In this document: one piece after another, positions 17,440-26,444 of the stretch
Layout: every line of letters starts with the position of its first letter
How positions within the stretch are numbered: the first letter of the stretch is position 1
NCBI GenBank assembly: GCA_947503105.1
Contig: CANNCM010000002.1
Span: 205,546-269,545, forward strand
Direction of reading: 5' to 3'
DNA length: 64,000 nt
Source: an uncultured Flavobacteriaceae bacterium
GTDB taxonomy: Bacteria; Bacteroidota; Bacteroidia; Flavobacteriales; Flavobacteriaceae
Program-made: the position numbers and the translations under genes
The notes under the pieces: model-generated
What the model was told of the DNA's origin: nothing
What the model saw: the letters and a program-made list of their open reading frames with translations, nothing else
The model's database searches: none

Positions 17440-19167
17440 ATGGAAAAATTTGTTGTTTCGGCATTAAAATACAGACCAAAAACATTTAAAGATGTTGTTG
17501 GTCAATCGGCGATTACAACAACTCTAGAAAATGCTATCAAAGAAAATCATCTGGCTCAAGCCCTTCTCTTTACAGGGCCGCGCGGGGTCGGCAAAACATC
17601 ATGTGCACGTATTCTTGCCAAAATGATTAATAGTAACGGCAACGCTAATGAGAATGAAGATTTTGCATTTAATATTTTTGAACTCGATGCGGCCTCTAAC
17701 AACTCTGTTGACGACATTCGAAACCTAACAGATCAGGTGCGTATTCCTCCTCAGGTTGGCACCTACAAAGTTTATATTATTGATGAAGTCCATATGTTGT
17801 CTTCAAATGCATTTAATGCCTTTTTAAAAACTTTAGAAGAACCCCCAAAGCATTGTATTTTTATTTTGGCCACCACAGAAAAACATAAAATCATACCAAC
17901 AATCCTATCACGTTGTCAAATATTTGATTTTAAACGCATCACTGTAAACGATGCAAAAAACTATTTAAAAATTATTGCCAAAGAACAAGGAATTGAAGCA
18001 GAAGATGATGCCTTACATATCATAGCTCAAAAAGCCGATGGCGCCATGCGTGATGCCCTTTCTATATTTGATAGAGTTGTCAGTTTTTCTGGAAAAAATC
18101 TAACAAGAAAAGCGGTTTCAGAAAACTTAAATGTCCTTGATTATGATGCGTTTTTTCAGGTTACAGATCATATCCTAAATAATGAAATTCCTGAACTATT
18201 GCTGCAATTCAACGCGATTTTATCAAGAGGATTTGAAGGTCAACATTTTATTGCTGGACTGGCCTCTCACTTTAGAGATCTTTTTGTGGCAAAATCGGCA
18301 CAAACTATAGAACTTTTGGAAGTTGGAGACGATACAAAAGAAAACTACAAAAAGCAGTCCGAAAAAACCACTACAACCTTTCTAAAACAAGCTATATTTT
18401 TAGCTAATGATTGCGATTTAAAATATAAAACAAGCCGAAATCAGCGGTTACTTGTAGAACTTTGCCTGATGAAACTTGCCTCTATCAATTTTGATGGAGA
18501 AAAAAAAAAGACTAGTGGATTCATAATTCCTGCGGCTTACTTCAAGAATAAAAATAGTCCAGAAATCGTTGTACAAAAACAACCTCAACAACCTCAAGCT
18601 GAAGTTTACCGTTCTGATGAGAGCGAAAAATCTAATGTAGTCGAAAAACCAAAACCAGAACACCCTCAAAAACCTATTGCAGCACCTGTATTAACTGGTG
18701 TCAAAAGACAATCCTCTGGCCTATCTCTCAAAAGCATCCAAAAGAAAAAAGAACACCAAATTAAACAAATGAATGTTCAAATTAAAGAGGAGGACCTGCC
18801 ATCGGAAGCTTTTAGTGAAGACCAAATGTTAGAGTTTTGGAATGCCTATGTTGATAAATTAGAAAAAAATGGCAAATATAATCTTGCAGCCATATTAAAA
18901 ATTGACACCCCAAAACTAACCGACAACTTTGTGATTCAACTAGAATTTCCTAATTCAACTAATAAAATTGAAGTGGAACGACAACAGTTTGAGCTTTTGC
19001 AGTTTTTACGTAAATCATTGAATAATTTTGAAATTGCTTTAGACATATCTGTCAATGAAAGTATGGAGAAAAAATATGCTTATACTGCAGAGGATAAATA
19101 CAAAAAATTAAAAGAAAAAAATCCTGCTTTAGAAACACTAAAGCAAACATTTAACTTAGATTTATAA
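17440..19167 (+). CDS. dnaX: DNA polymerase III subunit gamma/tau
   Basis: Clamp-loader ATPase of the replicative polymerase. The start is the ATG at 17440 (MEKFVVSALKYRPKTF), giving 575 residues; an in-frame ATG 11 codons earlier adds an unlikely leader. Walker A is FTGPRGVGKTS near residue 41, the DEVH box is YIIDEVHMLS near 111, and the SRC motif is LSRCQIFDF near 154. The usual four-cysteine zinc module after Walker A is absent: the chain goes from RILAKMI directly to FNIFELDAASNNSVDDI. The middle (about residues 365-450) is Pro/Gln/Lys-rich linker, and the C-terminal ~120 residues are tau-like. It is 3 bp ahead of miaE. Confidence 0.96.
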   Translation: MEKFVVSALKYRPKTFKDVVGQSAITTTLENAIKENHLAQALLFTGPRGVGKTSCARILAKMINSNGNANENEDFAFNIFELDAASNNSVDDIRNLTDQVRIPPQVGTYKVYIIDEVHMLSSNAFNAFLKTLEEPPKHCIFILATTEKHKIIPTILSRCQIFDFKRITVNDAKNYLKIIAKEQGIEAEDDALHIIAQKADGAMRDALSIFDRVVSFSGKNLTRKAVSENLNVLDYDAFFQVTDHILNNEIPELLLQFNAILSRGFEGQHFIAGLASHFRDLFVAKSAQTIELLEVGDDTKENYKKQSEKTTTTFLKQAIFLANDCDLKYKTSRNQRLLVELCLMKLASINFDGEKKKTSGFIIPAAYFKNKNSPEIVVQKQPQQPQAEVYRSDESEKSNVVEKPKPEHPQKPIAAPVLTGVKRQSSGLSLKSIQKKKEHQIKQMNVQIKEEDLPSEAFSEDQMLEFWNAYVDKLEKNGKYNLAAILKIDTPKLTDNFVIQLEFPNSTNKIEVERQQFELLQFLRKSLNNFEIALDISVNESMEKKYAYTAEDKYKKLKEKNPALETLKQTFNLDL

Positions 19168-19170
19168 CTC

Positions 19171-19752
19171 ATGTTAGGCCTAAAACTTCCAACCGACCCT
19201 CGCTGGGTAAATATCGCAGAGATGAATCTTGAAGAGATTCTAACGGATCATGCGTTCTGTGAGCAAAAAGCGGCTAGCACAGCCATTTCTCTTATTGTGA
19301 GTTTTCCAGAATACACTGATGTAGTGCAAGAAATGACGGCTCTAGTTGAAGAAGAAATGAGTCATTTTAAGATGGTACATGATCTAATTTTGGATTATGG
19401 TTATACGCTTGGACGCGACCGCAAAGATGAATATGTACATCAGCTTTTGAAATTTTTTCCAAAAGGCGGTAGCCGAACAACACAACTTGTTCATCGGTTG
19501 CTTTATGCCGCACTAATTGAAGCTAGAAGTTGCGAACGGTTTAGGTTACTTTCAGAACATTTGAGTGATAAAAAATTAGCAAAATTCTATAAAAAACTCA
19601 TGATTAGTGAGGCACACCATTATACTATGTTTCTGAAGTTTGCACGACAATATGGAGATCGGAATGCGGTAGATCAAAAATGGGAAAATCTATTACAATT
19701 TGAAGCTGAAATCATGAAAAATCTTGGAACTTCTGAAACCATTCATGGTTAA
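19171..19752 (+). CDS. miaE: tRNA-(ms2io6A) hydroxylase
   Basis: Non-haem di-iron enzyme that hydroxylates the isopentenyl group of ms2i6A37 in tRNA. The protein is 193 residues. Iron-ligand motifs of the ferritin-like fold are visible: ILTDHAFCEQKAAS (E-type ligand), EEEMSHFKMVHD (ExxxH), EARSCERFRLL and SEAHHYTMFLKFA (ExxH). It follows dnaX by 3 bp and is probably co-transcribed. MnmE, another tRNA-modification enzyme, is also in the window but not linked. Confidence 0.93.
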   Translation: MLGLKLPTDPRWVNIAEMNLEEILTDHAFCEQKAASTAISLIVSFPEYTDVVQEMTALVEEEMSHFKMVHDLILDYGYTLGRDRKDEYVHQLLKFFPKGGSRTTQLVHRLLYAALIEARSCERFRLLSEHLSDKKLAKFYKKLMISEAHHYTMFLKFARQYGDRNAVDQKWENLLQFEAEIMKNLGTSETIHG

Positions 19753-19761
19753 AATCAGATG

Positions 19762-20670
19762 CTATTTTAGTGTCTGCCCCTCAATGGTTTTGGCATAAAT
19801 ACTTTTTACAATACCGTCAGACAAGCCTATTTTTGGTACCAAAAGTGCTTTTGCATTACTCCATTTCATCGCTTTTAAAAATAAGTGAGTTGCTGGCAAA
19901 ATCACATCCGCTCGATCTGGTTTAAGTCCTAATTCTAAAATACGTTCTTCGTAAGAAAGTTCAGAAAACTCTTCAAGTTTATGCTCCAAATAGGATAAAT
20001 TTAAAACGCTCAAGGGCTTTTTATTGGACATTTTGAATAATTTATTGATATTTCCACCAGAGCCCAATAGTGTCAATGCCTTGTAGGGTTTTGTGTGTGT
20101 TTTTATCCATATTTTTAAAGCGTCCCAAGTGCCTTTTGAAACTTTATCATTTATCAGTCGAACGGTGCCAATTTTAAAAGATTTGCTTAGTATTTTTTTT
20201 GAGCCTTCAAATATTGAAAATTCAGTACTACCGCCTCCAACATCGACGTATAAATAGACTTTTTTTGCATCTAGGATTTCATTGAGGTCTGTTGCGGCAA
20301 TAATTTTTGCTTCAGTTTGGCCATCAATAATATCAATTTGAATATTGGCTTGATCTAACACTTTTTGGACTACAATAGCTGCATTTGATGCTTCTCTCAT
20401 GGCCGATGTTGCACAAGCTTTATACACCGTTACACCATTGACATTCATGAGCAAACGAAAAGCTTTCATGGCATCAATTAGGCGTTTTATGTTGGTTTTA
20501 GAAATTTCTTGATTTAAAAAAGAATCGGCTCCCAAACGAATAGGAACTCGAACCAATTCACTTTTTTTGAATTGTGTAGGACCGTCATGCTCAATAATAT
20601 CGGCAATGAAAAGTCGTACAGCATTTGAACCAATATCTATCGCTGCATATTTTTTGAGATTGATAGGCAT
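19762..20670 (-). CDS. Ppx/GppA phosphatase family protein
   Basis: Exopolyphosphatase or pppGpp phosphohydrolase of the ASKHA fold, 302 residues. This is the short form lacking the C-terminal HD-like domain of E. coli Ppx. The phosphate-1 loop is AAIDIGSNAVRLFIAD near residues 9-24, and the phosphate-2 loop is YLYVDVGGGSTEFSIFE near 140. The third loop, LLGSGGNINKLF, is near 201. It is 3 bp downstream of pdxH on the same strand. Whether the substrate is polyphosphate or (p)ppGpp cannot be read from the sequence. Confidence 0.92.
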   Translation of the reverse strand: MPINLKKYAAIDIGSNAVRLFIADIIEHDGPTQFKKSELVRVPIRLGADSFLNQEISKTNIKRLIDAMKAFRLLMNVNGVTVYKACATSAMREASNAAIVVQKVLDQANIQIDIIDGQTEAKIIAATDLNEILDAKKVYLYVDVGGGSTEFSIFEGSKKILSKSFKIGTVRLINDKVSKGTWDALKIWIKTHTKPYKALTLLGSGGNINKLFKMSNKKPLSVLNLSYLEHKLEEFSELSYEERILELGLKPDRADVILPATHLFLKAMKWSNAKALLVPKIGLSDGIVKSIYAKTIEGQTLK

Positions 20671-20673
20671 TTT

Positions 20674-21321
20674 TTATGGAGATAAACGTTCAATTTTCCA
20701 ATTGTAATCGCTTTGAAGTTGATAACGGATTCGGTCGTGTAATCTGTTGGCACGACCTTGCCAAAATTCAATTTCTACAGGTTTTACAATAAAACCACCC
20801 CAAAATTCTGGACGTGGTATTGGTTTGTTTTCAAATTTCTCTTCAAGTCTATTAAGCTGATTTTCAAGGATTTTTCTATTTGAAACAACATTGCTTTGCC
20901 GTGATGCGTGAGCCCCTAATTGACTGCCTCTGGGGCGAGATTCAAAATAGCCATCACTTAAATTTGGTGCAATTTTTTCTGCTTTTCCTTTGATAATAAC
21001 TTGACGTTCTGCACCTGCCCAATGAAAAGATAAGCAAACATTTGGATGCGCAATAATGGCTTTTCCTTTTTCGCTTTCGTAATTGGTATAAAAAATAAAC
21101 CCTTCGTGCGTATATTTTTTCAACAGAACCACTCGTCCTTTTGGAAAACCATCGACCCCAAGAGTCGATAAGGTCATCGCATTGGTTTCATCTTCTGGAA
21201 AATGTGTATCAACATCAAAAAACCACTTTTGAAATAATTCTAAAGGATTATCAGAAATATCGCTTTCAAGTAAAGTTCCTTTATCATAAGATTTTCGGTA
21301 ATTTCCTAAATCGTTGTTCAT
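20674..21321 (-). CDS. pdxH: Pyridoxamine 5'-phosphate oxidase
   Basis: FMN enzyme that oxidises PNP or PMP to pyridoxal 5'-phosphate. I take the second Met (21321, MNNDLGNYRKSYDKG), giving 215 residues, since the first six residues of the longer form match no family N-terminus. Signatures are NAMTLSTLGVDGFPKGRVVLLK near residue 46, the FMN-binding FYTNYESEKGKAI near 72, SRPRGSQLGAHASRQS near 126, and the C-terminal FWQGRANRLHDR with the catalytic RxHDR. It forms an operon with the Ppx/GppA gene. Confidence 0.96.
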   Translation of the reverse strand: MNNDLGNYRKSYDKGTLLESDISDNPLELFQKWFFDVDTHFPEDETNAMTLSTLGVDGFPKGRVVLLKKYTHEGFIFYTNYESEKGKAIIAHPNVCLSFHWAGAERQVIIKGKAEKIAPNLSDGYFESRPRGSQLGAHASRQSNVVSNRKILENQLNRLEEKFENKPIPRPEFWGGFIVKPVEIEFWQGRANRLHDRIRYQLQSDYNWKIERLSP

Positions 21322-21523
21322 CTTTACTATTTTGTTCAAAAGTAAAAAATTACATCATAATCCATTGTGTATTTTGATGAAAATCTGTTGAAAAGAATAT
21401 TTTTTTTAACTGATATGATTCTATTTACGAGATCATCTTTTTAAATATGATACACTCGAACTGACTTCAAGTGAATTTTTATCACCCCTATAGATTTCGT
21501 AAATTTGAGCCAAAGTTCATAAA

Positions 21524-21835
21524 ATGTTACAAGGGTTTATTTTTTCGGGATTAATTTTAATTATTGTTGGACTATTAGTAAAAAACCATCCGAATCTTTT
21601 GGCGGGGTATAATACCATGTCTGAAGAAAAGAAAAAGGAAATTGATATTGAAAAAGTAAGCACTATTGCAAGAAATGTACTTGTGCTCACGGGCGCTGCC
21701 GTCATTGATACTAGTATTATAATGTACTTTTTTGAAATCTCAAAAAAAATTCAGGTCAATATTATTTCTGTAATTATAGTTTTAGGTGTTGTTGTTTTAA
21801 TCATTTGGGCAAACCGAATACCAAAACTTAAATAA
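21524..21835 (+). CDS. Small membrane protein, DUF3784-like
   Basis: A 103-residue protein with three hydrophobic segments (about residues 3-20, 48-68 and 80-96). Between them is a soluble stretch, GYNTMSEEKKKEIDIEKV, a motif typical of DUF3784 membrane proteins (LIAGYNTMSxEEK). The function is unknown. It stands alone, 3 bp from the convergent dld gene. A TAAATTTG box at 21500-21507 may be its -7 element. Confidence 0.75.
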   Translation: MLQGFIFSGLILIIVGLLVKNHPNLLAGYNTMSEEKKKEIDIEKVSTIARNVLVLTGAAVIDTSIIMYFFEISKKIQVNIISVIIVLGVVVLIIWANRIPKLK

Positions 21836-21838
21836 TAT

Positions 21839-23533
21839 TTATTTCCAAAATTTCAATTTACTTGTTTTTCCTATTCCAGGATTAAATCCATTTGTTGGAT
21901 CTAATTTTTTATAAAATTCAGATAAAACAGGTTTGGCAAAATATTCGTGACCCACATTGTGTTCTGCGGGGTATTCCGCACCTCTAGCGTCGTAGGTTTT
22001 GAGCAGTTTTTCTTTCAACGATTTGGCATCAACCCCTTTTTTTAGGATATAATTTTGATGTAAAACATGACAAAATAAATGCCCATAGTATAATTTCATT
22101 TCAAACAACTCATCCAATTCTTGGGGCAGATGTTCAAACCAATTTTTTTCATTTCTTGGCAGTGCTATATCCATAGACATCATTTCGCCCAAGGCATTTG
22201 AATTGAGCGCATGGAATCGTCCAACCGCACTTGCAGCTACAAATCGGTGGAGTAAAGCTTTTTTGGCCTCTTTTGGTGTACAGACAAAGTAATCTCCGTC
22301 GTTGGTTTTAAAAAATTCATCAAAAAAGTGTTGTGCTTCTTCAATGCCATCATCTGACATTTCGATAATCCAATGGTGCTCATATTGATCCCTATACTGC
22401 TCCATACGTTTGGGCAAATGCTTTGGCCAAAATGAACTCAAAAACTGCATGAATTTATCTGAAAATTTTGATGGAAGTATGCTGAATTTATCTGCTAATA
22501 GGTCCATTTTGCGTTTCAGATTAAATAATTTTGGAATATAATTTGGTCCTAATTTATCGATGACCACAAATGTATCTTTACTGTATTTTTTTGCAGCATC
22601 ATAGCAATCTCGATGCAGATATTCTCCAGAAGTAGGAAGCTGTTTAAATGTTGATAAAATAGCTCTACGAATTTGCATAAACGTTTCTGAGGTATTCGAT
22701 CCAACATAAAATACTTGAGTTCGTTTTGGCGACACATAAGTATCTAAACGCACAGCAAAAACAGCAATTTTTCCAGCACAGCCCGATGCGGCATATAACC
22801 GTCTTCCGTCTGCATTGAAGCGCGCAGGAGTATCGGCGTCAATATCTCTAACTCTGTGTTGATATTCATTATCGGAGGCCAATTTTTCAGGAAATTTGAT
22901 CTGGTTTGAATTGTAGTTTTTAGTTTCTAAATTGTTCAAAATTTCTTCTGGAGTTTCGCCCAAATCAATTCCAATTTCATTCACCAAAATTAGGGTTCCA
23001 TCAGCATCAATTTTAGCATATAAAGACATCTCTGTATAGGCAGGCCCTCTTTTGACCAAAGCCCCTCCAGAATTGTTACATACACCTCCTACAATCGATG
23101 CTCCAATACATGACGATCCAATAACAGAATGGGGCTCTCGTCCATAGGCTTTCAATTTGTTTTCTAATCCAAAAAGCGTACTTCCAGAAAACCCTATGAT
23201 TTGTTTACCCTCGTCGATGATGTGAATCGCATTAATACGCATGGTGTTTACAATAACAATAGGACGATCGTAATCGTTTCCAAAAGGAGTGGAACCCCCT
23301 GTCAAGCCAGTGTTTGCCGCTTGCATAATGACAATCACGTTGGCCGTATTACAAACGTTCAAAATTTTCCAAATTTCTAATAGTGTTCCTGGTTTGGCAA
23401 CGGCAAGCGCTTCGCCTTCACCATAGCGCCAACCTTTGGAATAGGCCTGCTTGTCCCATTGTGCTGTTAAGACATTTTTTTTGCCTGTAATTTGCTGTAT
23501 GTCATGAATAACGCTGCTGTAGTCTTGTATCAT
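21839..23533 (-). CDS. dld: Quinone-dependent D-lactate dehydrogenase
   Basis: Peripheral-membrane flavoenzyme that oxidises D-lactate to pyruvate and feeds electrons to quinone. It is 564 residues from the ATG at 23533, about the length of E. coli Dld (571); a TTG two codons earlier is also possible. The FAD-binding (PCMH-type) domain includes VIVIMQAANTGLTGGSTP near residue 71 and SSCIGASIVGGVCNNSGGALVKRGP near 139. The C-terminal part (EHHWIIEMSDDG, AEHNVGHEY) matches the Dld-specific membrane-binding and cap regions. No lactate permease or regulator is adjacent. Confidence 0.94.
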   Translation of the reverse strand: MIQDYSSVIHDIQQITGKKNVLTAQWDKQAYSKGWRYGEGEALAVAKPGTLLEIWKILNVCNTANVIVIMQAANTGLTGGSTPFGNDYDRPIVIVNTMRINAIHIIDEGKQIIGFSGSTLFGLENKLKAYGREPHSVIGSSCIGASIVGGVCNNSGGALVKRGPAYTEMSLYAKIDADGTLILVNEIGIDLGETPEEILNNLETKNYNSNQIKFPEKLASDNEYQHRVRDIDADTPARFNADGRRLYAASGCAGKIAVFAVRLDTYVSPKRTQVFYVGSNTSETFMQIRRAILSTFKQLPTSGEYLHRDCYDAAKKYSKDTFVVIDKLGPNYIPKLFNLKRKMDLLADKFSILPSKFSDKFMQFLSSFWPKHLPKRMEQYRDQYEHHWIIEMSDDGIEEAQHFFDEFFKTNDGDYFVCTPKEAKKALLHRFVAASAVGRFHALNSNALGEMMSMDIALPRNEKNWFEHLPQELDELFEMKLYYGHLFCHVLHQNYILKKGVDAKSLKEKLLKTYDARGAEYPAEHNVGHEYFAKPVLSEFYKKLDPTNGFNPGIGKTSKLKFWK

Positions 23534-23628
23534 TATCAATCTAAAATCACTATTATTTTATCAGAATTTTATAAAAATAAAGATATAAAATTTGAAGAAG
23601 TTAAATCTTTAAACAAGAATTAATTAGC

Positions 23629-23662
23629 TTGGTATGTTTTTTGATTCTAGTTTTTATCTTTA
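23629..23662 (+). promoter_or_regulatory. Candidate promoter of the exported protein at 23683
   Basis: TTG (23629-23631), then 23 nt, then TATCTTTA (23655-23662), one base off TANNTTTG. It is 20 nt upstream of ATG 23683 and so supports that start over the longer in-frame reading. Confidence 0.45.
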
Positions 23663-23682
23663 CACCAATTAACATAAAAAGG

Positions 23683-24336
23683 ATGATGCACCGCAGCTTT
23701 GGCTTTATTTTTCTATTTATGGCATTTCAAACGAGCTATGCTCAACTTGAAACTGCGCGCGAGTCCTTACGCATTAAGGCAAAAGATTTAGCCAAAGAAA
23801 ATCAAAATTCTTCCAAATTATTTAACCTCTCCCCTGTTCGTGGTCTTACCAATAAAGATGTTAAAATCACAATGGGTATTCCTCCTATCGATGGTTTTAG
23901 AAAAGAAGAACGTGGAATAACCACTACCAAAGATGTTGTTGACCCAACGTGGGATATCAAGCAAAAGTTTAGCGAAAATCAAAAAGATGTCTCCAAATAC
24001 GACAAAGATTTTTATTTGGGGGATATCAAAACGAAATCAAAATATATCCGTTTAATCTGTCGAGATCATGAATATGAAGATGGCGATCGGATCAAATTGA
24101 TGCTTAATACAGTGACCATACACCCCAATATTTTACTCAGAAATTCACCTTATGTTATCGATATAGATTTGAAAGAAGGCTTGAATACCATTCAATTTTA
24201 CGCCCTCAACGAAGGTTCATCAAGCCCAAACACTGCAGAGCTAAAAGTCATAGATGAAAATGGCAATATTATTGGTTCTGGAAAATGGCTATTGACCACA
24301 GGTTATAAAGCAAAACTTATTGTTTTGCGGCAATGA
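23683..24336 (+). CDS. Exported protein of unknown function
   Basis: The start is ATG 23683 (or 23686), just after AAAAAGG, a good Shine-Dalgarno-like sequence. The first ~21 residues (MMHRSFGFIFLFMAFQTSYAQ) form a signal peptide ending in YAQ. The mature ~196 residues are hydrophilic. A C-terminal half from about residue 110 (DFYLGDIKTKSKYIRLICRD) is predicted to be beta-rich, with phrases such as DGDRIKLMLN and LNTIQFYALNEGSSSPNTAEL. It looks like a secreted or outer-membrane-associated immunoglobulin-like fold seen in Flavobacteriaceae. I cannot assign a function. It has no operon partner. Confidence 0.8.
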   Translation: MMHRSFGFIFLFMAFQTSYAQLETARESLRIKAKDLAKENQNSSKLFNLSPVRGLTNKDVKITMGIPPIDGFRKEERGITTTKDVVDPTWDIKQKFSENQKDVSKYDKDFYLGDIKTKSKYIRLICRDHEYEDGDRIKLMLNTVTIHPNILLRNSPYVIDIDLKEGLNTIQFYALNEGSSSPNTAELKVIDENGNIIGSGKWLLTTGYKAKLIVLRQ

Positions 24337-24534
24337 TTTAATCTGAAACAATAGCTAATCCCCCACTAACACACGAATTCGAAGATTCAACGAAGTTAAT
24401 CCTTTTGTATGGTTTTGTATCCTTCATTTAATGATAACCCTATTTCCCAAAACAAATTCTGAATAAATGCCCATCCGACCTCTAAACTTTAAAACCCATT
24501 TTTCTATTTTTTATGTTAAATATCGTTGGTTTTT

Positions 24535-24568
24535 CCACTCAACACGAGCGTGACGCTCGCGGTAGTGG
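24535..24568. repeat. Nested palindrome, REP-like
   Basis: CGAGCG-TGA-CGCTCG (24545-24559) forms a perfect 6-bp hairpin. It is enclosed by CCACT (24535-24539) and AGTGG (24564-24568). The GC content is far above the surrounding AT-rich 250-bp gap. This resembles dispersed REP-type elements of bacterial intergenic regions. Only one copy is seen in this window, so the repeat status is inferred. The rest of the 24337-24586 gap holds nothing I recognise. Confidence 0.5.
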
Positions 24569-24586
24569 GGTTCAACTAGAATAATC

Positions 24587-26308
24587 TTATTGTTTTATCA
24601 ATTGATATGAATTTCCATCCAAAAGCATATAATAAATTCCTTTGACTAGTTTTTCGACCAAAATAGGGTCATCATCAACAACTCCTGAAGCAACTTGCTG
24701 TCCTAAATTATTATAGATTTTGTACTGTTTATCTTTCAATTTTGCTGTTGAGTTTATATGGATTTTATCCCTAAAAGGATTTGGATAGAGAACAACAGTA
24801 TTTATTAGTTTTTGTTCCGATGCGTTCAATGTTTTTTTAATGAGCTTCAAATTAAATTTTTGATGATCAGCATTTAACCATATATTTTGCTGAATATTAG
24901 ATCCATCAATGTCAATTCCTGATGCTTCAACTTCCATGGCTAAACCACTATTTTTATTCGTGAATTTATATATTCCAGATCCGAGATCTTCTATTGCCCA
25001 TAGTTGGCATTTTGAACCGTTGGGTTTTCTAAGATTAACACTTGCAGTACTTAACTTGCATGACCCCACACCCAACGACAATCCGCTCAAAGCAGAGACT
25101 GCTGTGTAGTACCCGTTACCCGTAGCTTGAATCCACCATTGTTGATGTAATCCATCTCTATCATTACCTTGAACAATATTGGAAGGGTTTATATTTGATG
25201 CATTTTTAACCTCAACCAATTTGCTGGTATTGATTTGATTGATTTCATAGAGCCCATTTGTGATTTTGTCTATCGCTAAGTTTGGTTCTCCAGAAGGTGC
25301 TTTTATCGGTTGACCAGCAGCAATTGGGGTGCCAAACTCAGGGGTGCCATTTGCAGCAAATGCTATTTTTTTTGCTCTGGGTGTTCTTGTGGCTCCGCAA
25401 TCTCCAGTAGATTTAGGTGTTGCATGATATGCAATCCAATCCTCTGTGCCATCCGGTGATTTGAAAAACGAATGATGCCCTGTTCCATAGCTGCTCACAC
25501 TAGCATCTTTACTGAATACCGTTCCATGGCTTATCCAATTGCTAGCAACCAGAGGATCCTTGGTGTCATCAATAGAAATCATCTTCAAGTGATAATATGG
25601 TGTATTACAGCCATTAGAAGAGTAAACCATAAACACTTTGCCATTTTTGTGTAGCACTTCTGGACCTTCATTTACAAAATTCTTATTTAGTAGTTCTGAG
25701 GCACTAGGACTAGTGAGCATAGTTCTCGACCCAGTTAAGGTCCACGGATTACTCATTTTTGAAATGTAATTTCTTTGTGGTTTGTCAGAATTAGTAAAAT
25801 GAGTAAGCCAATCTACACCAGACCATAAAAAATAGCATGTTCCTGCAAGTTCTAAAACTGTTCCATCTATAGCCCAATAATCGGCACTAGGGGAGTAAAT
25901 TTTTCCTTTAAATGTCCAATTAGCAGGGTTCATTGGGTCGTTTGACGTATTTTCTAAAACATAGGTTCTCATGCTAAATGTATTAGTGCCTTGCTGTGCT
26001 GCCGAATAGTAGATGTACCATTTTCCGTCCAGCTTAAATATTTCTGGTGCCCAATAATGTCCTTGTTGTGCTCCAGAGTCGCCAGAACCAAATAGCCTAA
26101 CTGAAGCCGTTTGTTTTAGACCTTCTAGTGTTTTTGATCTTTTTAATGATACATCTCTTCCTGTAGTTCCTGTGTAGTAATAATACCCATCAATGTAGGT
26201 TATAAAAGGATCGGGTAGATCTGCAATGGGATTCGTAAAAGTCTGTGCAACCCCATTGCTAAAAATGCAGACGACACTCAAAATTAGGTAGTGTTTTATT
26301 GTGTTCAT
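24587..26308 (-). CDS. Secreted glycoside hydrolase family 43 with ricin-type lectin and T9SS sorting domains
   Basis: From the Met at 26308 the protein is 573 residues; a longer in-frame reading only adds residues ahead of a clean signal peptide (MNTIKHYLILSVVCIFSNGVAQ). The five-blade propeller spans about residues 23-330. Predicted GH43 catalytic residues are D33 in LPDPF, the Asp in YWAIDGTVLE, and the Glu in NEGPEVLH. A ricin-B-like (CBM13) lectin domain follows (about 345-490), with QxW-like repeats QQWWIQ and CQLWAIE. The end (VVLYPNPFRDKI through IYYMLLDG) is a type A T9SS sorting domain. Family members act on arabinan, xylan or galactan; the exact substrate is open. No SusC/SusD pair or other glycosidase is near, so it is not in a polysaccharide utilisation locus here. 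Confidence 0.88.
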   Translation of the reverse strand: MNTIKHYLILSVVCIFSNGVAQTFTNPIADLPDPFITYIDGYYYYTGTTGRDVSLKRSKTLEGLKQTASVRLFGSGDSGAQQGHYWAPEIFKLDGKWYIYYSAAQQGTNTFSMRTYVLENTSNDPMNPANWTFKGKIYSPSADYWAIDGTVLELAGTCYFLWSGVDWLTHFTNSDKPQRNYISKMSNPWTLTGSRTMLTSPSASELLNKNFVNEGPEVLHKNGKVFMVYSSNGCNTPYYHLKMISIDDTKDPLVASNWISHGTVFSKDASVSSYGTGHHSFFKSPDGTEDWIAYHATPKSTGDCGATRTPRAKKIAFAANGTPEFGTPIAAGQPIKAPSGEPNLAIDKITNGLYEINQINTSKLVEVKNASNINPSNIVQGNDRDGLHQQWWIQATGNGYYTAVSALSGLSLGVGSCKLSTASVNLRKPNGSKCQLWAIEDLGSGIYKFTNKNSGLAMEVEASGIDIDGSNIQQNIWLNADHQKFNLKLIKKTLNASEQKLINTVVLYPNPFRDKIHINSTAKLKDKQYKIYNNLGQQVASGVVDDDPILVEKLVKGIYYMLLDGNSYQLIKQ

Positions 26309-26444
26309 ATAATGTTTGATTTGGTGATGTAAAACTATAAAAAAAATCAAATAGAAGTAGTCTAATTTAGAGTTTTTAAGAAGTTGAATTATATTTCAAT
26401 TGACAACTTAGACCAATAAAAATGAAAAATAGGAGTGAAAAAAT

